Assembly (NCBI RefSeq): GCF_030866745.1
Contig: NZ_CP133016.1
Location: 1,660,001-1,724,000, forward strand
Length of the DNA stretch: 64,000 bases
Origin: Sphingomonas flavescens
Lineage (GTDB): Bacteria; Pseudomonadota; Alphaproteobacteria; Sphingomonadales; Sphingomonadaceae
Direction: 5' to 3'
Positions 9,154-18,308 of this stretch are shown here, one piece after another (the first letter of the stretch is position 1; the number at the start of each line of letters is the position of its first letter). The notes beneath the pieces are model-generated. The model was not told where the DNA came from. It was given only the letters and a program-made list of their open reading frames with translations, and ran no database searches. The translations under genes and the position numbers were made by a program.

Positions 9154-11859
9154 TCACCGCGTCGCGGCGCTCGACTGCTGCTGTTGCTGGAAGCGCTGCC
9201 GGAAGAATGACGGCGGGGGCAAGAACAGCTTGCGGAAGCTGATCATCACGGTCCGGCCCAGCGGATCGAGCAGGCCCGGCTGGTAGTTGAACGGTGTCCC
9301 GCCGGTCGCATCGCGGACGCTGGGGCGGGTATTGAAGATGTTATTGATCTCAAACCGCACCTGCGTGCCGCGCAACCACGCATGTTTCAGCGCAATTTCG
9401 GGAATATCGCCCGGATTGGCGAACAATTTGAGGTCGAACGTCGCCAGCGGAGAGAAGTGAAGGTCGTCGCCAGTCAGCGTGCTGACCGTCGTGCCGCTAC
9501 GGTAATTGCCGACTAACCGCGCCCCGAGCCCGTTGTTGAAGTAGCCGGCCTGCGCCTGGACATTGTGGCGCGGCGTCCCGCCGGCCGAGCCGGACGCATC
9601 ACCATGGAGATAGTCAAGCTCCGCGGCGCCCGGCGCGATCCGGACCTTGTCGACGAAAGTGATGGTGTCGGTCAGCGAGAAGGTCAGGCGCCCGCGGTTC
9701 TGGCCGCCGGGTCCGCCAAAGCCGCCACCGCCACCACGGCCACCACCACCGAAGCCGCGTCCGCCGCCATCGCGAGGCGGGCCGCCAGCGCCCTCTGCCG
9801 GGGGCCGAGGGGGCGCAGCGCCGTCGGCAGGCGGCGGTGGGGCGGAGCCGCCTGCGGATGGCGGGCCGCCGGGAGCGCCGCCTTGCGCGGTGCGCGGTGG
9901 GAGGCCGAACTGCTTCCGGAACTCGTCAATAACAGCTTGCGAGGGCCGCCTGGATTTCAGTGGCTTGGAGAAATCGAAGCCGAGCCGCAGCGTGTCCTTG
10001 CGTGCGCTGTCGAAGTTGACCGGCGTCAGGTCTACCGAGCGAAGCTGGCCGACGGTGAAGCAGCCGGCGTCGGGATTGACGACGGTGCAGCGCTGGAAAC
10101 GGTCGGGGAAGGCGTCCTGGATCGCCTGCGTGACCGTGATGTTGGAAATCGGCCGCTTGATCGTGGTGTGAACGTAATCCGCGCGAAGACGCAGATCCGT
10201 CTTCTCGAGCGGTTGCCAATTGGCACTGAGCTTCCAGACATTGCGGCGGTCGGCCTGCAGGTTCGGATTGCCGCCGGTGATGGCGTCGACCAGCACCGTT
10301 TGGCCGGTGGTGAAGTCGAAAACTCGCGACCCCGGCGTGTCCAGCACCGGATCGCCGAGCTGGTTGATGGACGGAGGGCCTTCTTCGCGCGTGAAGCTGG
10401 CCAGCAGGTTCAGACGGTCGACAGGCGACCAGTTCGCGCCCGCGCCAACCTTGGTGAGGGTGCCGAAGTCGGAAAGCTGATCGACTTCCGCATTCGCGTT
10501 GAGCGTCAGGTTGCCGAGCGCGCTGAAGTCGCGATTCCGGCGCGAGATCGGCAGGTCGACGTTGATCCCCGCTGTGCCCACGGTGCGCGAAAGGGAATTT
10601 TCCGACCGCGCGCCGACGCGGGTGCGGGTGCTGTCGAGATGAACCGTGCTGACCCCGGCGGTCAGGGTAGTACTGGCGTCGCCGGCAGGTAGCTTGAAGA
10701 GCTTGCCATTGGCCGTTGCGGTGAGATCGGCCGAGGCCGTCGTCTCCCGCGCGCGGTCGGTCGGGAAGCTGCTGTTGTCGCGATCGGTGCGCGTGATGTC
10801 GCGTTCGAGATCGGCGTTGCCGGTTAGCGTCCAGCGCCACTGCGATTTTGTCGTCCCGTTGAGGACTCCGCCTACATGCGCGGTGTCGGTGCTGGTCTTG
10901 CGGGCAAGGGGATCGAGCAGCGTCGGATTGAGGCCGATCAGCGCGAGGCCGTCGACATGCTCCAGCTCAACGTTGCCGGTGGCGGACACGTTGCCGAAGA
11001 TGTTGCGATTGATCGTCACTGAGCCGCGCACGTCGCGTTTGCGGCCAATCAGTGAGCGGGCCTGCAATTGCTGCTCGGTCGTGCCGGCCGACTGGGACGG
11101 ATCGTTGGCCGGCAGATCGAGTAGCACGTTGCGCTCATTCTCGGTCAGCAGCGAGTTGCCTTCGGCATGCAGGTTGTAGGTGGTGCGGCCGTTGCGCTGA
11201 ACCAGGAAACGCGTGAGGTCGACGTTGCCGTTGGCGTAGCCCCCGTCCGTCGCGACGCCGGCACCGACCTGCGCGGTGGTCGAGCGGAAGCGCTGGCGAA
11301 GAACGATGTTCACGACCTTCTGGTCGGCGCGATAGCCGTATTTGAGCGACACTTCCTCGGGCAGGATCTCGACCCGCTGGATGGCCTCGGTCGGAATGTC
11401 GCGAAGCTCGCGAAAGCCGGAGATGCGCTGACCGTTCAGAAGCAGAACCGGACGGCCCCCGCTGCGTCCTTGCGAGCTACCGAGTTGCGGAGAGAGCGCG
11501 TCCAGCAGCTCGCTAATGCTGGTGGCGCCAGTCGCGCGAACGTCGCGGGCATCGAGCGTATTTTCGGGCGGGATATCGCCCACCACCGAGCCCCGCGCCT
11601 TGGAGCCGGTAATGACGATTTCTTCCTCATCGCCATATTCGTCCGGTTGCGCAGCGGGCGTAGTCGAAGCGGGAGTGGTTGGCGCCGGTGTCTCGACGGC
11701 CGGAGCTACTTCCGCGGGCGGTGAAGGAAAGGACGCTGCAGGGGACGGTATTATTGGCGCGGTCGAGGTCGTCGGAACCGGTTGTGCGTCCTGCGCCAAG
11801 GCGGGGTAGAGCGGCGCAAAGATTGCCGCCGTCGAAAATAATATCGAACGATAGGTCAT
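9154..11859 (-). CDS. TonB-dependent receptor with Pro/Gly-rich insert and C-terminal extension
   Basis: About 901 residues. A signal peptide (MTYRSILFSTAAIFAPLYPA) is followed by a Pro/Thr-rich linker and the TonB-box-like EEEIVITGSKARGS near residue 80. A plug domain with TSISELLDALSPQLG and VLLLNGQRISG follows, then the beta-barrel. Substrate is not evident. Two oddities: a low-complexity insert at about 650-723 (Pro-rich, then Gly/Arg-rich) within the barrel region, probably an outer loop, and an extension of about 22 residues after the barrel end (GRTVMISFRKLF) that is Gln-rich, so the terminal aromatic is not last. A GTG two codons earlier (11865) is an alternative start. Divergent from the M61 peptidase gene. 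Confidence 0.85.
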   Translation of the reverse strand: MTYRSILFSTAAIFAPLYPALAQDAQPVPTTSTAPIIPSPAASFPSPPAEVAPAVETPAPTTPASTTPAAQPDEYGDEEEIVITGSKARGSVVGDIPPENTLDARDVRATGATSISELLDALSPQLGSSQGRSGGRPVLLLNGQRISGFRELRDIPTEAIQRVEILPEEVSLKYGYRADQKVVNIVLRQRFRSTTAQVGAGVATDGGYANGNVDLTRFLVQRNGRTTYNLHAEGNSLLTENERNVLLDLPANDPSQSAGTTEQQLQARSLIGRKRDVRGSVTINRNIFGNVSATGNVELEHVDGLALIGLNPTLLDPLARKTSTDTAHVGGVLNGTTKSQWRWTLTGNADLERDITRTDRDNSSFPTDRARETTASADLTATANGKLFKLPAGDASTTLTAGVSTVHLDSTRTRVGARSENSLSRTVGTAGINVDLPISRRNRDFSALGNLTLNANAEVDQLSDFGTLTKVGAGANWSPVDRLNLLASFTREEGPPSINQLGDPVLDTPGSRVFDFTTGQTVLVDAITGGNPNLQADRRNVWKLSANWQPLEKTDLRLRADYVHTTIKRPISNITVTQAIQDAFPDRFQRCTVVNPDAGCFTVGQLRSVDLTPVNFDSARKDTLRLGFDFSKPLKSRRPSQAVIDEFRKQFGLPPRTAQGGAPGGPPSAGGSAPPPPADGAAPPRPPAEGAGGPPRDGGGRGFGGGGRGGGGGFGGPGGQNRGRLTFSLTDTITFVDKVRIAPGAAELDYLHGDASGSAGGTPRHNVQAQAGYFNNGLGARLVGNYRSGTTVSTLTGDDLHFSPLATFDLKLFANPGDIPEIALKHAWLRGTQVRFEINNIFNTRPSVRDATGGTPFNYQPGLLDPLGRTVMISFRKLFLPPPSFFRQRFQQQQQSSAATR

Positions 11860-12015
11860 CAACACCCCGCTAAAGAGGGCACGTTAACGCGCGCTGACAG
11901 CTATGTGTCCTTCGACGAAGGGTCGGCTGAGACCGACGAAAGACAGTGGCGCCGATGGGGATTCCCGGTAACACCATCCTCAACTTTCGTTAGCCCCCAG
12001 AAGGAGCCCTGCCGA
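11860..12015. promoter_or_regulatory. Divergent promoter region between the TonB receptor and M61 peptidase genes
   Basis: 156 bp between two divergent starts, so promoters for both must lie here. AAGGAG at about 12000-12006 serves the M61 gene. Clear consensus -35/-10 pairs were not identified. A frame starting at 11905 in phase with the peptidase was rejected as coding because the signal peptide begins at 12016. Confidence 0.4.
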
Positions 12016-13947
12016 ATGCGCAAGATCGCGCTCGCTCTCGTCCTGTCCACTGCACTTGCCGGCACCGCGTCGGCCCAATTGGTACCGCCGCTCAACAGCA
12101 AGCCGCAAGCTTATCCAAAGGCGGCCCAGGTTCCCGCCGCGCGCGACATACCCTTCCCGGGCACTGTGCAGCTGACAGTCGACGCGACGGACACCACGCG
12201 GGGCATCTTCCGTATCAAACAGCGCGTTCCGGTCACGGCGGCGGGCGACCTGGTCCTGTTCTATCCGAAGTGGGTACCCGGCGGGCATAGCCCGCGCGGC
12301 GACATCAAGAACGTGACGGGCATTCGCTTCACCGCGAACGGCCAAGCACTGAAGTGGAAGCGCGATCCGATCGACGTGTTCGCCTTCCACGTCGACGTGC
12401 CGCAAGGCGTCAAGAACGTGGATGCCGAGTTCCAGTACGTCTCCGCCACGTCCGAGAACCAGGGACGCACGGTGATGACGCCGGAAATGTCGAGCATCCA
12501 ATGGCTATCGCTATCGATGTATCCGGCCGGCTATTACGTCCGGCAGATTCCGGTGCAGGCCTCTGTCATCGTCCCGAACGGCTGGAAGGTCGCGACCGCG
12601 CTGCGGCCGAGCGGGCAGACCGGCGGGAAGATCGACTATCCGGTCACCAGCTACGAAATCCTGGTGGACTCGCCGCTGATCGCCGGTCCCTATTACCGGC
12701 AGATCCCGCTCAGCAACCGCGTCTTCCTGGATGTCATCGGCGACACGCCGGCCGAGCTGGCGGCGACGCCCGAGCAGATCGATGCCCACAAGCGCCTCGT
12801 GGATCAGGCCATCAAGGCGTTCGGAGCGCAGCATTACGATCATTACAATTTCTTGCTGACGATCTCGAACAATCTCGGCGGCAATGGTCTCGAACACCAC
12901 CGCAGTTCCGAGGACGGGGTGAAGCGCGGATATTTCACCGATTGGGAAAACAAGCTGCGCGAGCGCAACCTGCTGCCCCACGAATACAGCCACAGCTGGG
13001 ATGGCAAGTACCGCCGGCCGGCGGACCTCTGGACCCCCGATTACAACACCATCCCGATGGAGGGGTCGTTGCTGTGGGTCTATGAGGGACAGACCCAGTT
13101 CTGGGGCTATGTGCTCGGCGCGCGGTCGGGGATGCTGTCCAAGCAGGATACGCTGGACGCAATTGCGGCGACCGCGGCAACCTATAGCACCGGGACGCCA
13201 GGGCGCGCATGGCGGCCGCTGGTCGACACAACCAATGACCCGACCGTTGCCGGCCGAGCGCCGCAGCCGTGGCGCGGCTGGCAGCGCAGCGAGGATTATT
13301 ATAGCGAAGGCCAGTTGATCTGGATCGACGTCGACCGGATCTTGCGCCAGCAGTCGGGCGGCCGGAAGTCGATCGACGATTTCGCGCGCGCCTTCTACGG
13401 CATGCGTGACGGCGATTATGGCGAGCTGACCTACATGTTCGACGATGTGGTCGCGACGCTGAACGGCATTCTGCCCTACGACTGGCGCGGCTATCTGCAG
13501 CGCCGCGTCTATGACGTTGCAGCCAACCCCCCGCTCGAAGGCATCAACCAAGGCGGCTACAAGCTGATCTTCACGGCCGAACCGACCAAGTGGATTAAGA
13601 GCGCGGAAAAGTCGTCCAAGAGCAACGACTTCACCTATTCAGGCGGGTTCGGGGTCGGCAATGACGGCAAGATTTCGTCGGTGCTGTGGGACAGCGCGGC
13701 GTTCAACGCAGGGCTGACCATCGGTACGCAGATCAACGCCGTGAACGGCCGGGACTTCGACCCCGACGCGCTCAAGACCGCGATCAAGGCGGCGGCGAGC
13801 GGCGGCCCCCTGCCCGAACTGCTCGTGCATGACGGCGACGTCTACCGCACGGTGAAGCTCGATTGGCGCGGCGGCCTGCGCTATCCGCGCCTGCAGAAAG
13901 TCGGAACGGCACCCGGCACGCTGGACGCGTTGCTCGCGCCGCGCTGA
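12016..13947 (+). CDS. Exported M61-family metallopeptidase with C-terminal PDZ domain
   Basis: 643 residues. Signal peptide MRKIALALVLSTALAGTASA fixes the start at 12016 (AAGGAG about 10 nt upstream). The N-terminal beta-domain (about 40-210) is typical of M61 glycyl aminopeptidases, and the zinc motif HEYSH is at about 322-326 (LLPHEYSHSWDGKYRRP), with a downstream EGQTQFWG that supplies the third ligand in this family. A PDZ domain at about 550-620 includes SGGFGVGNDGKISSVLWDSA and GLTIGTQINAVNG. Probably a periplasmic peptidase releasing N-terminal Gly or Ala. The amidase gene starts 20 nt downstream, implying co-transcription. Confidence 0.92.
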   Translation: MRKIALALVLSTALAGTASAQLVPPLNSKPQAYPKAAQVPAARDIPFPGTVQLTVDATDTTRGIFRIKQRVPVTAAGDLVLFYPKWVPGGHSPRGDIKNVTGIRFTANGQALKWKRDPIDVFAFHVDVPQGVKNVDAEFQYVSATSENQGRTVMTPEMSSIQWLSLSMYPAGYYVRQIPVQASVIVPNGWKVATALRPSGQTGGKIDYPVTSYEILVDSPLIAGPYYRQIPLSNRVFLDVIGDTPAELAATPEQIDAHKRLVDQAIKAFGAQHYDHYNFLLTISNNLGGNGLEHHRSSEDGVKRGYFTDWENKLRERNLLPHEYSHSWDGKYRRPADLWTPDYNTIPMEGSLLWVYEGQTQFWGYVLGARSGMLSKQDTLDAIAATAATYSTGTPGRAWRPLVDTTNDPTVAGRAPQPWRGWQRSEDYYSEGQLIWIDVDRILRQQSGGRKSIDDFARAFYGMRDGDYGELTYMFDDVVATLNGILPYDWRGYLQRRVYDVAANPPLEGINQGGYKLIFTAEPTKWIKSAEKSSKSNDFTYSGGFGVGNDGKISSVLWDSAAFNAGLTIGTQINAVNGRDFDPDALKTAIKAAASGGPLPELLVHDGDVYRTVKLDWRGGLRYPRLQKVGTAPGTLDALLAPR

Positions 13948-13967
13948 GCATTAGCGATGGGGAAGTC

Positions 13968-15479
13968 ATGCGTAAGTTGATGTTGATGACGACGGTGGCG
14001 CTGATTGCGTCGCCGGCGGTCGCCCAGATGCGGCCCGCGGAAGCGAACGTGCGCGGCGCCATGCAGCGGATCGCACGGATCGACCCGGGACTGCATTCGG
14101 TGATTGCTGTCGATCCAACGGCCATCGATCAGGCACGCCGGATCGACGCCGGGAACTTGCGCGGGCCACTTGCGGGGCAGCCGGTGCTGATCAAGGACAA
14201 TATCGAATCCATGGGTCCGCTGCCGACGACGGCCGGCAGCCTGGCACTCGCCAACAACGTCACCAATCGCGATGCGCCGCTCGTGGCGCGGCTGCGGGGC
14301 GCCGGCGCTGTGATCCTCGGCAAGACCAACCTCAGCGAATGGGCCAATATCCGGTCGAACAGCTCGATCTCCGGCTGGAGCGCGGTCGGCGGGCAGACGC
14401 GGAACCCGTGGGCGTTGGATCGCAATACCTGCGGCAGCTCCAGCGGATCGGGCGCCGCGGTCGCGGCAGGGCTGGTGCGGTTGGCGATCGGGACGGAGAC
14501 CGACGGGTCGGTAACTTGTCCCGCCGCGATCAACGGGATCGTCGGCCTGAAGCCGACGGTCGGGCTGGTCAGCCGCACTCATATCGTGCCGATCAGCCAT
14601 AGCCAGGACACGGCGGGGCCGATGACGGCAAGCGTCCGCGAAGCGGCGGAGCTGCTGACGGCGATCGCCGGCACCGATCCCGCTGACCCGGCGACGGCTG
14701 AAGCCGACAAGCGCCGGCGCGATTATGCCGCGGGGCTCGATGCAGGTTCGCTCAAGGGCAAGCGGATCGGCGTGATGCGGTTCGCCAGCGGCTTTGGAAC
14801 CGATGCGGCGTTCGAGACCGCGCTGGCGATCCTTAGGCAGCAGGGCGCGACGCTGGTCGACATCAAGAAGTTCGACGAGAGTGCGATCGGCAAGAACGAG
14901 ACGATCGTCCTGCGCACCGAGCTTAAGGCCGACATGGCCAAGTATCTGAAAGGTAGCCCGGCGCCCCTGTCCTCACGCTCGCTGGCGGACCTGATCGCCT
15001 TCAACAAGGCGCATCTGAAGCAGGAAATGGCGCTGTTCGGGCAGGAATTCTTCGAGGCAGCAGAGAAGACCAAGGGGCTCGACGATCCCGCCTACAAGAA
15101 GGCGCGGGCGGTGAGCTTCCAGGCCGCGGGACCGAACGGGATCGACAAGCTGCTGCGCGACAACCGCGTGGTGGCGCTGGTCGGGCCGACGATGCCGCCG
15201 GCGTGGAAGATCGACGCGGTCAACGGCGATCAGATTTCTGGCGGCGGCGCGGGCGGATTGGCAGCAGTGGCGGGCTATCCGCACCTGACCGTGCCGATGG
15301 GGCTGGTCAAAGGCTTGCCGGTTGGCCTCAGCTTTATCGGGCCGAAGTGGTCGGAGGCGCTCCTACTCAACCTCGGCTACGCCTACGAGCAGGCACGCGG
15401 GCCATTCCCGACGCCGAAATTCTACCGGTCGATCGAGGAAAGCCCCGAGATCGCGCCCTACCTGCAGCCGCAGCGCTAG
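13968..15479 (+). CDS. Exported amidase (amidase signature family)
   Basis: 503 residues with signal peptide [20 protein letters not shown]. The Ser-cisSer-Lys catalytic apparatus of the amidase signature family is present: Lys at about 76 (VLIKDNIES), the GSSSGSG loop at about 156-162, and the nucleophile Ser at about 181 in [12 protein letters not shown]. The signal peptide distinguishes it from GatA; it probably hydrolyses amides of peptides or small molecules in the periplasm. The start at 13968 follows a GGGGAAG ribosome site; the frame is open further upstream into the M61 gene but that is not used. Its TAG forms the CTAG shared with the convergent gene. Confidence 0.9.
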   Translation: MRKLMLMTTVALIASPAVAQMRPAEANVRGAMQRIARIDPGLHSVIAVDPTAIDQARRIDAGNLRGPLAGQPVLIKDNIESMGPLPTTAGSLALANNVTNRDAPLVARLRGAGAVILGKTNLSEWANIRSNSSISGWSAVGGQTRNPWALDRNTCGSSSGSGAAVAAGLVRLAIGTETDGSVTCPAAINGIVGLKPTVGLVSRTHIVPISHSQDTAGPMTASVREAAELLTAIAGTDPADPATAEADKRRRDYAAGLDAGSLKGKRIGVMRFASGFGTDAAFETALAILRQQGATLVDIKKFDESAIGKNETIVLRTELKADMAKYLKGSPAPLSSRSLADLIAFNKAHLKQEMALFGQEFFEAAEKTKGLDDPAYKKARAVSFQAAGPNGIDKLLRDNRVVALVGPTMPPAWKIDAVNGDQISGGGAGGLAAVAGYPHLTVPMGLVKGLPVGLSFIGPKWSEALLLNLGYAYEQARGPFPTPKFYRSIEESPEIAPYLQPQR

Positions 15480-16135
15480 CGGCGCGAGCGCTTCTTCGCC
15501 GGGCGCGACTTTGCGGAGGCTTTCGCCTTGGTGCGAGAAGTGGAGGCCTTGCTGTTCGCGCTCGCCGACTTCCCGGAGAGGTGGCGTTCGGCAACCTTGC
15601 GGCAGCGAGCGTCGCGCAGGACCTGATTGAGGCTGAGCTTGCCGCAGCGGATCTCATCCTTGCGGTCGGCCTTGGTCAGCACCGGCGGCGCGGGCTTCGC
15701 AACGCGCTTGGCGGCTTCCTGCTTGTCGAGGACCTTGCGGCACTTGGCGTTGCGGCTGAGCTGCTTCTTGGTGAGCGTTCCGCACCAGCGTTGATCCTTG
15801 ATCTCGCGGCTGCTGAGACGCTGTTCCTTGCTCGCGACCTTGCGGACCTTGGCCCGCTTTTCGTCGCGTAGCGCAGCACGCTTAGACTTGAGGACGGATG
15901 GGGATTTTGCCGCAATCTTTGCCTTGGGCGCGACCCTGATGTGGCGGGCCTTCGGCGGGGTCGGTGAGAATTTCGGAAAGGGCGGCGGCGCGTAGCGGCG
16001 TTCCGGCGGTGGCGCAGGCGGGACAGAGCCATATGTCCGGTCTTCCCCGGGCAGTGGCCCGGACGATTGCGCCATCAGCGGCGCCGCCGTCAGCATTGAG
16101 GCTACGACCAACCACAGGCGTGCGGCACCGCGCAT
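15476..16135 (-). CDS. Exported, very basic protein with two Cys-containing repeats; function unknown
   Basis: 219 residues. Signal peptide MRGAARLWLVVASMLTAAPL ends near an Ala-Gln site; start 16135 was chosen for this. Next is a Pro-rich segment, then a Lys/Arg-rich body. Two similar units occur: WCGTLTKKQLSRNAKCRKV (about 130-148) and RCGKLSLNQVLRDARCRKV (about 177-195), sharing a C-G-x-L-x-x-x-Q-x-x-R-x-A-x-C-R-K-V pattern. The tail is a Ser/Ala/Lys low-complexity stretch. The paired Cys suggest disulfides in the periplasm. No family recognised. Confidence 0.65.
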   Translation of the reverse strand: MRGAARLWLVVASMLTAAPLMAQSSGPLPGEDRTYGSVPPAPPPERRYAPPPFPKFSPTPPKARHIRVAPKAKIAAKSPSVLKSKRAALRDEKRAKVRKVASKEQRLSSREIKDQRWCGTLTKKQLSRNAKCRKVLDKQEAAKRVAKPAPPVLTKADRKDEIRCGKLSLNQVLRDARCRKVAERHLSGKSASANSKASTSRTKAKASAKSRPAKKRSRR

Positions 16136-16243
16136 CGAAATCTCTCCCACCCTCGCGCAACCAGCGCGACCCGCGCGCAGGATAGCGGAACTGGCCGGGG
16201 GTTTCAGGAGCCGTTCGCACGGCTTGTCGCGCAAAAGACTCGG

Positions 16244-16558
16244 TTAAGCGGTGAGCTTCAATGCAGCTATGGCGGCGACGATGCCGAGGATGAGCAGGAT
16301 GCGGATGGTGCTCGACGGCTCCTGGAACCAGAGGATGCCGACGAGTACCGTGCCCACCGCGCCGATGCTGCCCCATACGGCGTAGGCGGTGCCCATGGGG
16401 ATCGAGCGCGACGCGACTTCGAGCAAGCCCATGCTGACGGCGACGGAGGCGAGAAAGGCAAGCGTCCACGGCACGTTGCGGAAGCCGTCGACAAAGCGGA
16501 GCGAGGTGGTGAAGCCGACCTCGAACAGGCCGCCGACGATAAGCCAAACCCAGGGCAT
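16244..16558 (-). CDS. Small multidrug resistance family transporter, SugE/Gdx-like
   Basis: 104 residues with four membrane helices, the exact SMR size. The conserved proton-coupling Glu is at position 13 in WLIVGGLFEVGFTTSLR, and the segment SMGLLEVASRSIPMGTAYAVW matches the family's helix 2-3 region. The G-L-x-E-V-G/W context resembles the SugE (guanidinium exporter) subgroup more than EmrE. SMR proteins work as antiparallel dimers exporting cations against protons. No guanidine riboswitch was seen upstream. Confidence 0.88.
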   Translation of the reverse strand: MPWVWLIVGGLFEVGFTTSLRFVDGFRNVPWTLAFLASVAVSMGLLEVASRSIPMGTAYAVWGSIGAVGTVLVGILWFQEPSSTIRILLILGIVAAIAALKLTA

Positions 16559-16617
16559 GCGGGGTTCATTAGCGAAGCGTATCGGACGCCGCTAGGATAG
16601 CGGCAGAGGAGTAACGC

Positions 16618-17244
16618 GTGACCCGATTTCTTCCCCCGAGATTCCTGATGTTCCTCGCGCTGCTGATCGTCGGCACGGCCGTCGGCGTCACGATGTGGCA
16701 CCCACTCAAGGGGATCATGGGCGGCTTCGACGTTGCGGCCTTGGCTTTCCTTGCTTCCGCCTACCCGCTGCTTAACGACCGCGCCGGCGAAATGCGCGAC
16801 CGGGCGCAGAAGAACGATGCCAATAAGGCGGCGCTGCTAGGCATTACGGTGACGGTGACCACCGTCATCCTGATCGCGGTCGGTGCGGTCATCGCCGAGG
16901 CGAAGTCGCTGCAGCGCATCGAAGTGGCCCTCATCATTCTGACGCTCGCGCTCGCCTGGCTCTTCGGCAATGTCGTCTACGCCTTCCACTACGCGCACAT
17001 GTTCTATTCGAAGAACCGCAAAGGCCGCGGCGATGCGGGCGGGATCGATTTCCCGAGCACGAAGGAGCCGGATTATTGGGACTTCTTCTATTTCAGCTTC
17101 ACGCTGGGAATGACGTTCCAGACGTCCGATTGCCAGGTCGGATCGCGGTCCATCCGGCGCGTCATGATCGGCCATTGCCTGGCGGCATTCGTCTTCAACC
17201 TCGGCGTGCTGGCTTTCACCATCAATGCGCTCGGCGGCTCCTAG
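16618..17244 (+). CDS. DUF1345 integral membrane protein
   Basis: 208 residues, GTG start at 16618 with GAGGAG about 6 nt upstream. About five membrane helices. The conserved C-terminal part, YWDFFYFSFTLGMTFQTSD followed by RRVMIGHCLAAFVFN, is the signature of DUF1345. The YFSFTLGMTFQTSD region resembles a P-loop-like ion channel segment, but no transport has been shown from sequence. Ends in a CTAG shared with the convergent transporter gene. Confidence 0.87.
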   Translation: MTRFLPPRFLMFLALLIVGTAVGVTMWHPLKGIMGGFDVAALAFLASAYPLLNDRAGEMRDRAQKNDANKAALLGITVTVTTVILIAVGAVIAEAKSLQRIEVALIILTLALAWLFGNVVYAFHYAHMFYSKNRKGRGDAGGIDFPSTKEPDYWDFFYFSFTLGMTFQTSDCQVGSRSIRRVMIGHCLAAFVFNLGVLAFTINALGGS

Positions 17245-18143
17245 GCCGCGAGGTCGATCTCCGGCGGCGCCGTGACCTTGCCGCGCGCCGCGATCAGGCA
17301 GCCCCCGACGATGAGCGCCGCGCCGCCCAGCGTGGTCATCGAGACGTGCTCGCGGAAGACGAGCCAGCCAAGGATCGAAGCCCAGATGAACCCGCTATAT
17401 TCGGTGGCTGCGAGATAGCTGGCGGGCCCGCGCGCATAGCCCCAGGCAAACAGCAGGGTCCCCGCGGTCGAGAGCAGGCTAGCCACCGCGATCCATTGCA
17501 ACTGTTCTGCCGGCCACGCCGGCATGCCCACGAACGGAAGAGCTAGCAGCCAAAGGGCTAGGATGGTCGCGCCCTGAAAGAAATTGATCTCCAGTGGCGC
17601 TGCAGCCAGCGCCTGGCGGCGCATCAGCACGATATTGAAAGCATAGCACAGCGCCGAGAGCATGATGGCGGCGGTGCCGAGGAGTACGTCGGGGCCGGCG
17701 TGCGACCGAGCCTGGCCCAGAACGATCGCGATGACGCCAGCGAAGGCGACGAGAGACCCGGCGATCGAATTCCGGCCGACCTTCTCCCCGAGCATCAGCG
17801 CAGCCAGGAACATCGCGATCAAAGGGGCGATGAAGGTCAGCGCAATCGCCTGCGCCAATGGCACGCGGCCGATGCCCCAGAAGAACAACGCCGCCATCAC
17901 GGTGAGCACGGCCCCTCGCAGCAAGTGGACGCGGAGCACCTTCGCTTCGGGCCACCGCACTCGGCTCGGGCGATACAGGATCAAGCTGAGCAGCAGGTTT
18001 GCCGCCGAGCGCCACACGCTGACGGCGATGATGCCGATTGCCAGCACGAGATGCTTCATCACCGCATCCATGACCGAAAGCACCGCCACCGCGCCGAGCG
18101 CGGCGATGAAGCCTTGAACGGGGTGCTGCGCAACGCGGCTCAT
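17241..18143 (-). CDS. EamA/DMT-superfamily transporter
   Basis: 300 residues with ten predicted membrane helices in two EamA repeats. The first repeat ends with GRVPLAQAIALTFIAPLIAM and the second has GPASYLAATEYSGFIWASIL and the terminal LGGAALIVGGCLIA. Members export metabolites or amino acids, but substrate cannot be assigned. A DMT member of the RhaT/S-adenosylmethionine uptake type is also possible. It overlaps the convergent DUF1345 gene by CTAG. Confidence 0.88.
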   Translation of the reverse strand: MSRVAQHPVQGFIAALGAVAVLSVMDAVMKHLVLAIGIIAVSVWRSAANLLLSLILYRPSRVRWPEAKVLRVHLLRGAVLTVMAALFFWGIGRVPLAQAIALTFIAPLIAMFLAALMLGEKVGRNSIAGSLVAFAGVIAIVLGQARSHAGPDVLLGTAAIMLSALCYAFNIVLMRRQALAAAPLEINFFQGATILALWLLALPFVGMPAWPAEQLQWIAVASLLSTAGTLLFAWGYARGPASYLAATEYSGFIWASILGWLVFREHVSMTTLGGAALIVGGCLIAARGKVTAPPEIDLAA

Positions 18144-18162
18144 ACGCCGCGCTTAGCGACGA

Positions 18163-18270
18163 TTATTTCGTGGGTGTAGCGGAGTCGATCAGCAGCGGCG
18201 GCTCGGACGGAGTCGCAAGGCTGTTCGCGAGTGCGCCGGAAGCGAGCAGGATGAGCAGCAGCTTGACCAC
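18163..18270 (-). CDS. Possible 35-residue exported peptide downstream of ispG
   Basis: Read from a GTG at 18270 the frame gives VVKLLLILLASGALANSLAT, then PSEPPLLIDSATPTK and TAA. A basic-hydrophobic start with a small-residue site (SGALA) looks like a signal peptide, and a Pro-rich mature part would remain. It sits 38 nt after the ispG stop on the same strand. Against it: no convincing ribosome site, a GTG start and very short length. The frame is open upstream only to a stop near 18306. Confidence 0.35.
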   Translation of the reverse strand: MVKLLLILLASGALANSLATPSEPPLLIDSATPTK

Positions 18271-18308
18271 ATGGCCAAGCTGCGCCCGACAAATGAAAAA
18301 AAGCTAAA

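Noticed and set aside
11905..12015. 37-codon N-terminal extension of the M61 peptidase
   Set aside because: It would bury the signal peptide; AAGGAG upstream of 12016 supports the shorter start.
16559..16617. Guanidine riboswitch near the SugE-like SMR gene
   Set aside because: The upstream region is only about 60 bp, shared with a divergent gene, and shows no recognisable riboswitch fold.
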